A stretch of 64,000 bases of DNA, taken from NCBI RefSeq assembly GCF_000699445.3, contig NC_067198.1, forward strand, positions 40,089,523 to 40,153,522. Reading direction: 5' to 3'. Source of the DNA: Schistosoma haematobium. Taxonomy: Eukaryota; Platyhelminthes; Trematoda; Strigeidida; Schistosomatidae. The notes beneath the pieces are model-generated. The model saw only the letters and a program-made list of their open reading frames with translations, searched no databases and had not been told where the DNA came from. The translations under genes and the position numbers were made by a program. Positions 12,215 to 24,496 of the stretch are shown here, piece by piece. Position 1 is the stretch's first letter. Every line of letters begins with the position of its first letter.

Positions 12215-12960
12215 AGATTTTCGCATTTATCAATACTTTCTACCTTCAGATACCTTTTTTGTATGACAGTAATAATAGTATTGTCTATTTCTTTAATCTC
12301 TCTCTGTGTGTGCCATTCTCATTGTATTTGTAATGATAGGCACAATAATAAGTATCACTGTTTTCCTTCAGTATATTACTGGTTTTTGATAAATTTGTTT
12401 TCTTGTTTAACCTGACAACAATAATAGACAATACCCCAATAAGAAAGAAACTAAACTACAATATGAAATTGTTGAGTATATTTCCTTTTTCGAATTATTG
12501 AAATTCTTACCGGTTTATTGTTAGATATCATTTTTCCTTTGCTCATTCTTTCATCATGTCAAGGTGTAACTAATCATTGTTATTTTTGTGAATTTCGCAT
12601 ATGTTTTAAGCTTAGTAGTGATTATTTTTGTAAGCTTTTCTATACAGGGACAAATTTGGTTAGCCAGTACATATTCTGTAACAAGAGATTATATTCCTGA
12701 TTAGTACGTCTTTCTTTGTTTCTTCCTACAAATTAATATTATGGGATAACTGATAGAAATCAAATGGTATGTAATTTAAGTATTAATGATTAAACATTCA
12801 AATTTACAGTTCTTAGGCTCTAGAATAGATAAAATCTGATCGCTGTGTCACTGGTAAACCCTTTTCGTAAATTAAACTTAATTCTTTCGAAAACCTTTCT
12901 GTTCTTCATTTGATATTCTCGCGGCGAGGGTATTGTTTACGAAATTAAGAGGACGAAAAT
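12215..12960. other. AT-rich stretch with no supported gene
   Basis: No conserved frame, repeat or RNA gene seen. It could carry 3' flanking sequence of the 11,981-12,214 frame. Confidence 0.5.
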
Positions 12961-12964
12961 CGAA

Positions 12965-13325
12965 TATCTGGCGCTTTAACCGAGTTGATGGATATGGAGG
13001 ATCCACCTAGGGGAGTTGGAAATCCCTGATTCCAAACAAATGATGAACATGTGACACAGGATCGTAAAGCAACAAATGGCGTATAAACCAATTGTCGGTC
13101 TCCGGCTACCATGGTTCTGCACCTCCTTACATTGCTCTACTGCCTTATGGTTCAGACCTTTAGGTCGAAGGCTCCGGATGTGGCCCCTTAAGAAAACCAT
13201 CTGCTTCCGTTTGGACACCTGGGTAGTATCCCAGCCCTAACACAAATCGAGTGATTTATGTGGCGCATATGGACTCGGTGCTCCTTTGTATCAATGTTTA
13301 TGTGTTTAAACAAATAAGTAATGAA
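12965..13325 (-). repeat. Dispersed repeat A, inverted partial copy
   Basis: The reverse complement gives the GAACACATAAACATTG... head, GATGGTTTTCTTAAGGGGCC and AAGGCAGTAGAGCAATG blocks of the family. Confidence 0.8.
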
Positions 13326-13889
13326 TAAATATTAGTTTTTGTAACTCAGCAATAGATTACAGGTTCTTGTGAATATTTTGTAAAGAATTGAGATACCACC
13401 TATCAATTAAGTTGACTAGTGTTTATAAGCCGAGGTTAAATTATTGAGATACAGTTACACTTCCAGGTGAAGATCTGGATCGAGAAATGCCGCTGATGTT
13501 AAGAACTTGATGAGAAATTAATCTGTTCTAGCTGACGCCAGCAAACTTAACTTTCCAAGCAACATCTCTCGTAAATGCCATTCATGAATTTAAATAAATT
13601 TTACATCTTTTGTAAATTCAAAAACAAAAAAATCCAGTGCTCATATTTTGTGACATACTTCATAATCCATACCATATGCTTAAGTAAACAAATAAGCAAA
13701 GTTGGTTTATACATTTTAAGGAGCAGATACGACAAAACCAGAAAAGTTCGTCCCAAAACTAGAACTTTAATATCTAACTGTCAATACACATCTACAGGAT
13801 ATGAAAATTGCATCTCAAACGGAGACGATAAATTAAATGACACCCCTAAATAAGTTACACGAAATCCTGATACCATTCACTCCATATCA

Positions 13890-14030
13890 GTGTCAATTAT
13901 TTAACACATATATTTGTACAAGGAGGCATCAAATACATATGCGTCACACAGATCTCATTTGATATGTGTGAGGGCTGTGATACTGCCCGTGTGCCCAAAC
14001 CGAAGCAGTGTCAAATGACAGTAGGTTCTT
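13890..14030 (+). repeat. Dispersed repeat A, head fragment
   Basis: AACACATATATTTGTACAAG, then GGAGGCATCAAATACATATG and the CCGAAGCAG block; truncated after about 140 nt. Confidence 0.7.
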
Positions 14031-14835
14031 GCGTATCCAAATTATAGTCCGAACGACTCGGCACGGGATAATATAAAGAGATGTTAAGCAACTGAGGAGT
14101 CATATTTTCCCAGAAAAACCTAAAGATTTCGACTTGATACGCTTTTAGTAAGACTCATCAGCCTGAAGTAAGAAATCAATGCAAGACGACTAACGCTTAT
14201 AATTTTATGCTGCCAAAAGGCATATGAGGCGTATAATAGAAAAAACTGGAATTCCTTAAGTATATACACAGATCCAACCGGAAAAACTTGACAACGCTAG
14301 TCTTTACAGACTACAGTTTATATAAGACCACATCTGAAACCTCCCGTTTTTACCATTCTCATGTTATTTGATATTAGCCCAACAACGATCCCTAGCTTCC
14401 CCACTTCATTAAATAAAGGCAGATTCTGTAACAGCAAACGTATATTAACATAAATTAATCAACTGAACATGCACATAAATGTAGTGACTGAGTTTTAAAC
14501 CCAAATAACAAAAGAAACAATCTGATAACAAGCTGTATACAGCCAATCACTGAAAGATAATAGGTAATAGGAAAAATAGCGTGAATAAGAACCAAGTGTG
14601 GCGTTAATAGTTGGTAGATCACAGAAATAGAATTGAAAGATGAAGAATTCCGCAATATTGCTTTTATCATCACAGGATCCAATTAAACACTGTTAAAATA
14701 GATCAGAAATATTTTAAAACATCCACCAAAAAATATGTACAATGTGGTCACTTCTAGATACTTTAGCTAATCCAGTTAATGTGTGATGAACACAAAATCA
14801 ATCAACATAACAAGAGTGAGGGAACATAAAGTCGA
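14031..14835. other. 3' flank of the TMEM41B-like gene
   Basis: Downstream of the TAG at 14,836 on the - strand. It should hold the 3' UTR and poly(A) site. No other gene is visible; a 75-codon - strand frame at 14,455-14,682 is not recognisable. Confidence 0.45.
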
Positions 14836-15002
14836 CTATAAAAATGCTTCACGGAGTTGATTACGAAAGACTAAAGGTAGAAGTGATAAACCAGCTAAAA
14901 TAATCAGTGTTGAAAATGAAGCTAAAGAAGTAACGCCTAAATCTGTGAGTTCTTGAAGCACAGTTCCTGCTTTAATGAAAACCAATGATAATGGAACTAC
15001 TC
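14836..15002 (-). CDS. TMEM41B: TMEM41B last exon
   Basis: It encodes VVPLSLVFIKAGTVLQELT, the last TM helix (ASFSTLIILAGLSLLPLVF) and the basic end RNQLREAFL, then TAG at 14,836-14,838. The acceptor is TTTTACAG. Confidence 0.92.
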
Positions 15003-17993
15003 CTGTAAAAAAATAGAAAAATAAAAGACAAGAGTGGTGTTACATGAAGTTGAAATAAATACTAGAAAACAAAAATATAGGAATGCTGAAATATCGATGA
15101 ATTACTCCATACAAAATATAAGTGAGATCTATTTGCAATTTGGAAAAATCGTATACAAAACAGGCTAAGTTATTCAACTTGTAACTATATTGACTATTAC
15201 AGGTTTATTCACTAAATCACCTAAAAACCTACTGTGACGATTACCTGGTTTCTCAGTCTCACTATCAAAGTCAAAGGTCCAAACTTAATTATTCAGTTGG
15301 AAACTGAGTATACGGACCAATGATAATAATTATACAAATTATATGAGCTTACACCACTAAAGCAGAAAAAATATGCAAATCAAATCAGCGAAAATGGGCT
15401 TGCCGTGTTGACTCCAAACAGAGATGGTCGGCTGGGGACAACCAGTGATCCCATAGATTTTGATTTTCTTACTTTTTAATAAGATAGTTCAGATCATTTA
15501 TGAGAGGTCTTTTTAAACACCGGTATAAGTGTTGGAATAATTTAACAGCCGCATAAGTTTACCGACATAATAGTGTAAAAAGCTTACCTACAAATGTTCC
15601 GAAGAAGAAATGAACCAGTGGGATATCGATTATTGGAGAAGAAATATTCACAAGCCAATTTGGGATGAAAGGACAGATTCGCAAACAGCATATACAAAAA
15701 AACATTGCATGTCGATACCGTTGAATCTGAAACATACTAAAAGATGGATGATCCGAACTTACTGCTTGACGACATAATTCAATTTTTTCAGGGATGAAAT
15801 ACATCAGTACTTTGGAACCGATAAAGCCAACGAGAAGATAGCACAGTGACGCCCCAATCGCCGAACACTAAATACAACCTTATCGATAATTTTGTGGTGG
15901 CTTACCAAAGCTACAATAATGACAGCGACTGGGAAAGGGAACAGATATCCCAGTAGAACCACACACACGACCGAACCTGGTATCATGAATGACTGAAGGC
16001 TATGTTTCAGTTAAGAAACAATTTAAAAAGTTTCATCAGGATACACAAGTTAAGCAATAATACATCGGCCGTGAAACGAAGCGACTAGAGCCCCAAGAAA
16101 GTCACTACGTTGACCGACTAACATTTTGAACGAAATAGTATCTTAGTACAGTAGAAATGGAAGAAACATCTGGTTTGAACAACTAAATTAACCTTACGAA
16201 ACAGGTGTCTACAACACCAAGTAATGACACATTGGCATGTTTGACAGAAAGGGATCTCCATACTTAACAGCACAAGTGAGGCTCTTTATACACGTTTCGT
16301 AATCAGAATGTGATTACATGAGCACAAGCGCTATTCCTAACTACTTATTCCAAGTTAGCATAAACCCCAACCATCTAAAGTTCAGCATATTTCAAACTCA
16401 GAATAAAATACTCAAGGCATTGGTCTAAACCACTAAATTCGAATCGTGGAGTAAACTCGGAAACGATAACTGGTTATTGTCATCTATACGTAATGAGATT
16501 ACATAATACGGTTATGTGCACGTAATAAGAACGATAAAGATCAAAAAACGGTAAAATAAAACCCCAAGTAATCTGATACCAGCCACAAACCGTGATACTT
16601 AGAAACTTAACAATATACATGAGGCAACATCTACACACTTAGTTTTCCAAATATATGGAGTAAATATGATTTCTAGAAACTAGAGTGTTTAACAAGTCAG
16701 AATTTAAAGTCTGTTTACTGTTGAGGATGTTTCGAACTTGGACTTCCCTCTCTAGTTAGCGGAACTGGGAAGCATCTGTTGATGGTTTCGCCGCATTAAT
16801 GACCGTTCCTGCATTTTTGTTTGATTTCTGCAAAAACAACCTTTATAGTGTCCTGGATTGATTGCATATCACTGTCTGTTTTTTTAAATTTCGAAGTTTA
16901 ATCAAAGGAGGATCAGGACAAGTAATCGTTGTAGAAAACGAATCTATGAAGAGTAGCAAGCAACAGCGGTGACAGCTACACAAAATGTTTTGTTCTACAA
17001 CATCTATCTATATGGAAGAGGTTGCGGAGATGCAGAGAAATGAACTAGAAATGTCCAACGATAAGACAAGGACTTGGTGGGTCACAAAAAGTTTACCTTA
17101 TGTAATTCACAATTCGCCATTGACTGTCGAGTCCAAGGACAAGGTTTGAGTAAGATCCAGAACAATTCAAGTCATTATTTAATAAGCTATTACTAGCAGC
17201 TGTTGTTAGGACCCATAAGACCAATAAAATAGGAAGACAATCTGATGACACTTAACAGAAGAAGCACCTGAGTAACCCTTACTTGTACTACGGAGACATG
17301 CTGCTACGTGATGCGCACAAGCTCTAAGTAACTAAAATATATGTCCGAGTTATTCGCAACAAAAAACGACCCTCAGAAACAGGAACGGACGATGACTTCA
17401 TGGAGATAAACTGATTCTTAAGGGTTTTTACATCGTCTAGGTTTGAATTCGAATGGTTCTCGAATCACTGTGAGTTGCACTAAAAAGTATCAGACAGAAA
17501 TACCTGTTTGTCATACCAATCACGATGGTCTACCGAATAACAGAACTCACATATTCAGTAGCAGAGAAAATCCTGATGTATTTGAAACCTCAAAAATATG
17601 ACTGACGTCTGGCACATGACAGCAAAATAAAACTGACAAGCTTCTTGCTAGTAAGAACTGGCGGATAACCTTACGTGTTAAGGATGTTATCGTTTTCCTG
17701 AGAATTAAACTTATTAGAACCGATTAGCATCGGCACTACACACAAGTAGAACTAAAAGGATACAATATGAAAACGGTGCTTATCAGAATTAATATTTGCC
17801 AGTAATAATTGTCTTGGTATTCTGACAGGACTAGACCAATATTTTTTAACTCGTCAACATTGTGAGGAAATTTAAAGTGTCCTCGATGTTCCCTGGCAGC
17901 TAAAGTAAGGGAATAATATGTATTTACTCCGGAATTGAGGGTAACCGGCGAGTGATATATACAAGCAATGATGCAAATAAAATAAATGAGAGG
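14836..17993 (-). CDS. TMEM41B: TMEM41B-like VTT-domain ER membrane protein (partial, start exon not found)
   Basis: Four - strand exons: 17,993-17,764, 15,999-15,906, 15,867-15,588 and 15,002-14,836, with introns of 1,764, 38 and 585 nt. They join in frame to 256 residues and a TAG stop. Similarity to animal TMEM41B runs through the whole VTT region: a short N-terminal FPHNVDELKNIG...LSEYQD block, IFLQSFMIPGS, GYLFPFPVAVII, SAIGASLCYLL, LRICPFIPNWLVNISSP, FFFGTFVGVVP and IKAGTVLQELT. The family comprises multi-pass ER lipid scramblases needed for autophagosome and lipid-droplet biology. The usual length is about 290 residues, so roughly 35 N-terminal residues are missing. It is nearer to TMEM41B than TMEM41A by the GTFVGV/IKAGT block. 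Confidence 0.9.
15588..15867 (-). CDS. TMEM41B: TMEM41B central VTT exon
   Basis: It encodes CSAIGASLCYLLVGFIG, an amphipathic FIPEKIELCRQAV segment, then LRICPFIPNWLVNISSPIID and FFFGTFVG. The Pro-Asn-Trp motif is diagnostic of the TMEM41 family. Confidence 0.94.
15906..15999 (-). CDS. TMEM41B: TMEM41B exon with the IPGS motif
   Basis: It encodes LQSFMIPGSVVCVVLLGYLF and FPVAVIIVAL, the conserved re-entrant/TM start of the VTT domain. It is bounded by ATAG acceptor and TTTG|GTAAGC donor. The next intron is 38 nt. Confidence 0.92.
16367..16523 (+). repeat. Dispersed repeat B, copy 2
   Basis: Second copy of the repeat at 1,408-1,573. It lies in the large intron of the TMEM41B-like gene, in the opposite sense to that gene. 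Confidence 0.85.
16796..16980 (-). pseudogene. Coding-like stretch, unidentified
   Basis: The - strand frame ...TCPDPPLIKLRNLKKTDSDM, QSIQDTIKVVFAEIKQK, ending TAA at 16,796-16,798, is open for more than 60 codons. It has the charged, helical character of a retroelement ORF1. It lies in the long TMEM41B intron. Function unknown. Confidence 0.3.
17764..17993 (-). CDS. TMEM41B: TMEM41B exon encoding N-terminal TM and pre-VTT region
   Basis: The sure part is 17,764-17,899 (LSEYQDNYYWQILILISTVFIF; donor ATT|GTATCC). The same frame stays open upstream to an acceptor at 17,994-17,995 (TCGTTAG) and encodes a hydrophobic IYFICIIACIY stretch expected for the first TM helix. A second acceptor, ACTTTAG, at 17,900-17,901 would give the shorter exon, so the 5' boundary is ambiguous or alternative. 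Confidence 0.78.
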
Positions 17994-17999
17994 CTAACG

Positions 18000-20384
18000 A
18001 CAAGAAACGGCCTTAGCCGCTCACTACCAACAGCCTTCATCCCACCCCGCCTCTGTAAAGGTCGACCTCAGGGACAAATGGTAGGAACTGAAACAAATTG
18101 CTCATGTTGTCCAAGGGGTTTAGAACAAATTTGAAGATGCTTTGGACTAATGGACTTCTTCCTCTGACACAACTTTTGGTCATTGAGAAAAATTTCAGCT
18201 TCCTCTTGAAATACTCGTACAAAAATGCTCGGAACATTTCAAATGACAAAGAAATTCAAGTTTTGACTACTAGTTACAAATAAAAGATATATCGACGGTC
18301 CACTTTTCAGTGTCACACCTCTAGTTTTTGGGTATCACCTCTGAGGTTTTTGTTAGAACCGAAGCTGCGTAATTATTCTAGAAGATGTCCGAATATATTG
18401 AAGGTGCTTTAAATCATCATGTGTCTGCCTCTGTGTGGCCTTTGTTCCAAAGAACAAACTGGTGATTTAAACCTGCCCTTTTAAAACTTGGGTTTGAGTC
18501 TACGAATTAATCCCATAGTCTTTGGATACAATTCAGAGTATTTCAATTCTTCTGAAATGAAAGAAACTGTGTTTTTATTATATTGTAGCGTCAGTGAAAT
18601 GCCGCTGAGCCTTAGCTGAATAATTCAGAAGGCAAGTCACTAATGTCAAACAGCCTGTGGATCCTCTTCAAGGTCAGGGATAACCAGATGTATCAATTAA
18701 CCGCACACTACGGACTTGCCCACGTAGCAGTGGTCACACTGTTTCTTCTACCTATTCTTAACAATAAATTTCGACCAAAACACAATGTTCAGCTTATGCT
18801 GTCGTCAAAGTAGGTACGACGAAAGAGCGGTACACGTTGAGCATTAACTGAGACGTGAGACATCGATGTTAGCCGGAAATTTACACCATTCCGGTCAAGC
18901 TCAAGTGGACCTCAATTATCGACATAGATCACCTACGTTAATGATTTACACTTATAAAGACAATATAAATGTTGAAAACTGAGTGAAAAGTTTTCCCACC
19001 AGGCTAGCCGAAATTGGGCAGTTGGTTTTAAAGGTAGTTGTGTTACACTTCACACTTGATTTTGAATCATAGATAATCAAGACACTAAGACTTTTCTCGA
19101 CTTGTGAAACTTGTAGGGTGGAACTATCTAGGTGTTTGGCGAATTTTATAACATATCGTAGACTTTCTACTTCATGCTTTGCAGACGTTTTTATGGTTGA
19201 AACATAGACGTTCAAATTCTAAATTGTCCACGTAAAATTATTGCGTATAATACCATGATCAATTAATGCTAAGAAAGTAAGAATAAACAGATCGCTGTTT
19301 CGGAAGTATTCGTCTGCCAAAACGCGTTCTGCGCTTGACGGCGACTCGACAACTCTTCACATAGTTTCTGACCCTTATCCTTGAACTGACCTAGTTCCTC
19401 AAGCAGATTTAATTATTGAGCTTCCGAAATCATCTATTTTACAGATAGTTTCAAATAAATCGAGTATTAAAGGAATGAAAGCCTTCCAAAGTTTATATAT
19501 ACATATATCTTAGACGAAAAAAGCGGTTTGGTCCTTCCGACCTCAGGGCATCAGCGGCAAGTATCCTATAGATTAACCAATCCTAACACTTCGAAGTATT
19601 GGGCGATTACAATGAGCGTCATGCAGCCTCGTCGAAATCGATAATCACCTGACTGGATATATGACGTACCCCAAGTAGCGACGTACGTAAAGAGGATTTC
19701 GCCTTCTGCTGCAGATTTTCCGTGGTTATCTCTGATGTCTTTATTAGATTTATAGAAAGGAACATCGAGAGTTGTCACGATTATGATACTAAGTATGATC
19801 TGTCCAATCGTTGTAACGCAAGCTGGTTAACTATAAAGCAATTTCAGTAGTAAGACTAATCATTGAAAGCCAAATCAAAAACGGTTTAAGTCCGGGAACA
19901 CCCTGTGCCGTTTTCTTTATTTTCAAATACAAAATTTACGCGGTAGTCTTTTATCAGGTCTCCAAAAGCTCAAGGTGGCTTGAGTCAAGCTAAAACACTT
20001 CTTGACAGTGAAACCTCGACGAATGATTAAACCAACTTGCAGTGGATAAAGATCAATAAAAAGAATAGACGGTATGAAAATCAAACACTTCTAGGTTTTT
20101 GTTGTCTTTTTTTATTTCAATTTTCGATTTGTTTAGAAAGGACAGAAGGCCTACGGCCTATGTTAGTCCTTTTCTAGTAGGATTCTGTAAATACCCAGCC
20201 TTCTCGTGAATGGGAAAGTTAAAGGTGAGGACACCGCTGCTTCGGACAAAAGGTTTCAAAAATTAATGACTTTGTATAAAGACCTGTGTGCTACGGGTGT
20301 TTTATTCTTTCTTGGCTTTTCTACACGCCTGCTATGTCTTCTGAGTTGTCCCAATCTTGTAGGAAGAAAAAGAGAGAAGATATC
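18000..20384. other. Upstream region of the TMEM41B exons, no supported gene
   Basis: The missing N-terminal exon should be here or further right. Scattered short frames are not convincing. I did not recognise any repeat. Confidence 0.4.
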
Positions 20385-20404
20385 AGGTCCAAAATCATTT
20401 CTTA
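20385..20404. repeat. Left target-site duplication of the CR1-like copy
   Basis: AGGTCCAAAATCATTTCTTA; identical 20-mer at 20,979-20,998. Similarity continues imperfectly about 15 nt further left (GAGAGA-GAT). Confidence 0.8.
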
Positions 20405-20978
20405 TTATTATATACATCAAAATCAGATTGTATTATAACCTGCGGTAGGACAAAGTGAAGAGGCCTAGCTTTTCAAGACGCTCTTTGTATGATAAACTTC
20501 GGAGTTTTGGAATCTCTCGGGCAGCTTCCCTCTTTACACTTCCCAAGGTATCCAAGTCATCTTTTAAACAAGAGCTTACAGTCTGAACACATTTAAAGTT
20601 CCTTTTTCGCACCGAGGTTTTGTATACTGTAGTGAACACAATAGTATCTAACCGGGTAAATGTTCTTTAGAAGCCCAAATCGTTCTAAACTTCTCAGCTA
20701 CAACCTCTTGGCAGTGGACCGTGATTTTAAGATCATGACTTGCCGTCACGCCGAGGATATGAAGGTAAATAAGCACATCGTAGGGGACATGCCAGCACTC
20801 AAAGTCCGTTCCCGCCTTGCCTCATTGAAAGATATCGGTTATTTTTTAGATCAGCCAATCACAATTTTGGAGTCAGCTTGAAGTAGGCATGCGTCTGTGT
20901 CTCCTGATATTTATCTCCGGATTTTTATATCATCAGAGTACAATAACATTAAGGACTCAAATTGAGAGAGGATGTATT
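20405..20978 (-). mobile_element. CR1-like non-LTR element, 5'-truncated copy
   Basis: The - strand encodes a C-terminal RT remnant (LGSVKREAAREIPKL, SYKERLEKLGLFTLSYRRL) homologous to the end of the larger element at 21.9-27.7 kb. The 3' side ends in ATAATAATAAG. A 20-bp perfect direct repeat (AGGTCCAAAATCATTTCTTA at 20,385-20,404 and 20,979-20,998) flanks it, as expected of a target-site duplication. Confidence 0.8.
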
Positions 20979-20998
20979 AGGTCCAAAATCATTTCTTA
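20979..20998. repeat. Right target-site duplication of the CR1-like copy
   Basis: Second copy of the 20-mer, directly preceding the LTR-like segment at 21,005. Confidence 0.8.
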
Positions 20999-21004
20999 GT
21001 ACCC

Positions 21005-21332
21005 CGTAACAGTAAATAAATTCCCTAAATCAACAGCACTGTAGGCCTTCGACATTTAATGCTGACCACAGTTGTTTTACTGGACTCAACTACCTGAAGG
21101 CGCTCGATCACGCAACCACACCATGTCACGAGTGGGTACGCTATACTTAACTTCTACAAGCGCCAGCCTATTCAGATCAGTCAATTCTCAATATATTGAT
21201 AGTCTATCAAATATATCTTCGAAACTCTATGCTTCTGACATCAGATTAAACTGGTGGGCACGTTTCGATCATAGGGGGTGTTACTGATTAAGATCTCGTC
21301 AAACTCCAAATATATGTTGTAAGATCCATTTT
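21005..21332 (+). repeat. Divergent LTR-like copy (solo LTR or detached 5' LTR)
   Basis: It is colinear with the 3' LTR at 26,181-26,508. Shared landmarks are GTAACAGTAAATA/GTAGCGGTAAATA, TCGACATT...ATGCTGACCA, CTGAAGGCGCTCG, CAATATATTG/CGATATATTGG and GGTGTTACTG. It is clearly diverged, so not a recent pair. Confidence 0.65.
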
Positions 21333-21888
21333 GAATGTTTTGTGTGTTTGTGAAAATCCCTCCATGTATATACTTGTCCTTTGTTCCTATTGATCCCCTT
21401 AGTTGTACATTGTTGTCTTTTGATTACATTTGAATTGTTAATATTTGTATTTTATTACAGTTTTTATTTTCATTACGCCTTCACTAAGTTTTCGTGTTTC
21501 TTCCCGAACTGCATCAGTGTTGTTTTACTTGACGCTTGTTCTTGGCGGTAGCCATATTGGTTTGCTCCTCCTTTTGTGTGTGTTCTATCCAGTCAGGATA
21601 GAATAACGTTCATTTGTTGTGACTGATAATTTTCCCTCATCTTTTATCAACTTCTTTATTTATTGTAATTTAGATTTGATTGATTGAACAATTATTGGTT
21701 GAATAGCCGGGTGGTAATATTTGTTTAGGTAACGATTTACATATAAATTTATGATGAATTATAGAACCGCTATTTACCCGATTACTTGTTTTCATTCCGA
21801 CGGTCAAGGGAGCGTGTCTAACGTACCTGGACGACTGTTCATCTATCCAAACCGTAGTTTGGATTCTACACATGTGGTATCTTCAATT

Positions 21889-24385
21889 CTATGCATCAAA
21901 ATCACCTCTTAATCTGGGATAAGACAGAGTAGGGAGCTTTAACTTTTCTGGCCTCTCTTTGCATGATGAACACCCGAGTCCTGAAATTTCACGGGTAGCT
22001 TCCCTCTGTACTTTTTCCAGGATATCCGAGTCACCTTGCAGCTTGAACACAGTATGAAGTTTGGTCCTCACCACGGTTGCATTTAATGTTGTAAACATAG
22101 TAGTATCTAACTTGGCGGGTGTCCGTCATAAGGCTCATAGTGTTCTAAGTCCCTTAGCTGCAACCTGCCGGCAGTGCGCCGTGGTCTTAAGATCACGGCT
22201 CACTGTCAACCCAAGATCCTTGTGAAACCGGACTATGGGTACAGGCACTTCCTCTATTCTGTATCTATTTACCTTTGTATTCTCAATGTTCATGCAAACA
22301 CGCTTTGCGGCGTTGATAGGTATCAGCCACGCTTCAGACCAGATAATCACAATATCTAAGTCTACCTGAAGTGCCCATGCATCTGCGTCTCCTGATATTT
22401 CTCGCCAGATTCTTACATCGTCAGCATTGGGGACTCAACTATACTTTGGGGTTCATTTACGTACACTATAAAAGTAAAGGGTCTAGAAAATAGCCTTGAG
22501 TTCACCAAGTACTGGTTTTCAGGTAGAGCACTTGGAATTTATGCTTACTTTCTGCCCATGACCAGCCAGGAAATCGTCAAGCCATTTTAGGAGAGGTCCG
22601 ACAATGCCTAGATTTTCCAGCTTGAAGAGTAATTTGTTTGTTGGTACCTCATCAAATGCTTTGCTAAAGTCTATGTACACAAAATTCACTGATTTTCCAC
22701 TATCTAGAGCATTTATCCATCTCTATCTTGGTGTAAGGAGATTCGCTGTGCAAAATAAACCTTTCCTTAAACCATGTTGTTCTCCATGTTAACAAGTTGT
22801 TGGTGTACACGAATATCATTATGATCTTGATTATTCGTTCCAGTATGTTAACTACGACACTGGTGAGTCTGATAGGCCCGTAGTTTGGTGGAAATTGTCC
22901 AGATCCTGTCTTGTGAATTGGGGTAACAACTGCATCCTTCCAGTCCGTAGGTAACACACCGTGGTCAACTGACATATTGAATATCACAGTAGGTGGGGCC
23001 GCAATATATTCTGCAATTTGTCTCAGGATTTCGAAGTATAGTTAATCCAGCCCTGTTGACTTTGCCGTGTCTAAAGTACTATGAGCCTTAAGTATATCCT
23101 CTTTATCAAGGTCTGCGGTGAGTGGAAGGTTTGTCGACTTTCTATTTGGGTCTAGTTCTTCGTCTAGAAAAGGCGTCTGAGTGAAAACTGCCCAGAAATA
23201 GTTTGCAACAGCCTCTACTGTTTTATGATCATCCTTTATCATTTCAAATTTACTCCCATCCCCAATTAGGATGGGAATTCAATGTTGCTTCCTCGTCACG
23301 TAATTTATGTACGGGAATTGTCTCTTAGGCTGACTGATTAGAGATTGGGCTAACTGCTCTTCATATTTCGTCTGAGATTCCCGGATCTTAATTATACACT
23401 TATTTCGTAACAACCTGTAGAGTTCTACTCTACTTGCTGTCCCAATGATGATAACAATGTTTCGGAATTTCTCCTTTTGTCTTGGAAAACGCCTAATATC
23501 TCAGTTTATCCAAGGATGGCTGTAAAAACGTAGGTTGATTAGTTGAGCTTTGACTTCAAACAACTAAGTGTACGTTGTTCACTTCCCTTTTTCGTATAGG
23601 CATCATATTTCCTACTACCTTATACTGAATATTGGAAAGCTTTGTATGTTTGGACAGGTAACTTCTCGCTCCACTGTGGCTGTCTTACGAACTAAGTAAA
23701 GACTATTCACTACTAGTCTGGTTTCTTAAATCAATAGAACGAGTGTTACCTAAAGGCATGAAAAGCCATGTCTCTCCATTGGGACTATCCAGGGTGTGAA
23801 TGGTTGAGTTACTCGATTGAATAACCGCCGAACATGAGTTCACACGTCTTCTGCTGATGCCCCTGAATCACTTATACAGTTTTCGATCGATGCTCCAGAG
23901 TTGATCTCCTTCATATCTGCCCTCCACATGTTAGAATGTGTCAGCGCAGTCATGTACTTGAATAAGATGACTACATTATCACTTCTCCTGAAAGGTTGGG
24001 GGAAAGTTAAGCAAGTGACGTCATCACCGTGAGCAAAGATTAGGTCCAAGAGAGATGAGTTTTGTGTGTCATACCTGGTGGGATCTATAATGCGCTGAAA
24101 TAAGGCTAGGGCAATTATGGTTTCTTCCCCTATTACACCGGGACTTAAGTTTGCTTAGCAGGAAGCCGTCTACTACACAATCTGCACTGTGGCATACCAC
24201 AACTAATTCTGCATCCTGCCGTCCATATTTCAGCCTGAAATGCACCACCCTACACATCCCTAAATCTTGTGCCACTGTCTCAACTGCTTGTATGATCAAG
24301 GCACTTTTCGTTTACAGAATAACCATATCACCCCCACAGTTTAGTCTATCAGCCGTACTGGATAAAAAAGCAATCAACTGAATTT
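21889..24385 (-). pseudogene. CR1-like ORF2 remnant (endonuclease C-part and reverse transcriptase)
   Basis: Endonuclease pieces run from 24,385 to 23,840; the linker (TADLDKEDILKAHSTLDTAK) is at 23,242-23,042, followed by RT blocks down to 21,889. The usual Tyr of the catalytic YADD box is not visible; only A-D-D remains in frame with the next block. Confidence 0.75.
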
Positions 24386-24496
24386 TACTACTAAACACTA
24401 GCGAGCAAGAAGACACTGATCTTCAGCACGAGTTATCGTCCACAACCCTTAAACTACGCATCAAACAGATGGGAACAAGTAAGGAAACCTTACTTT

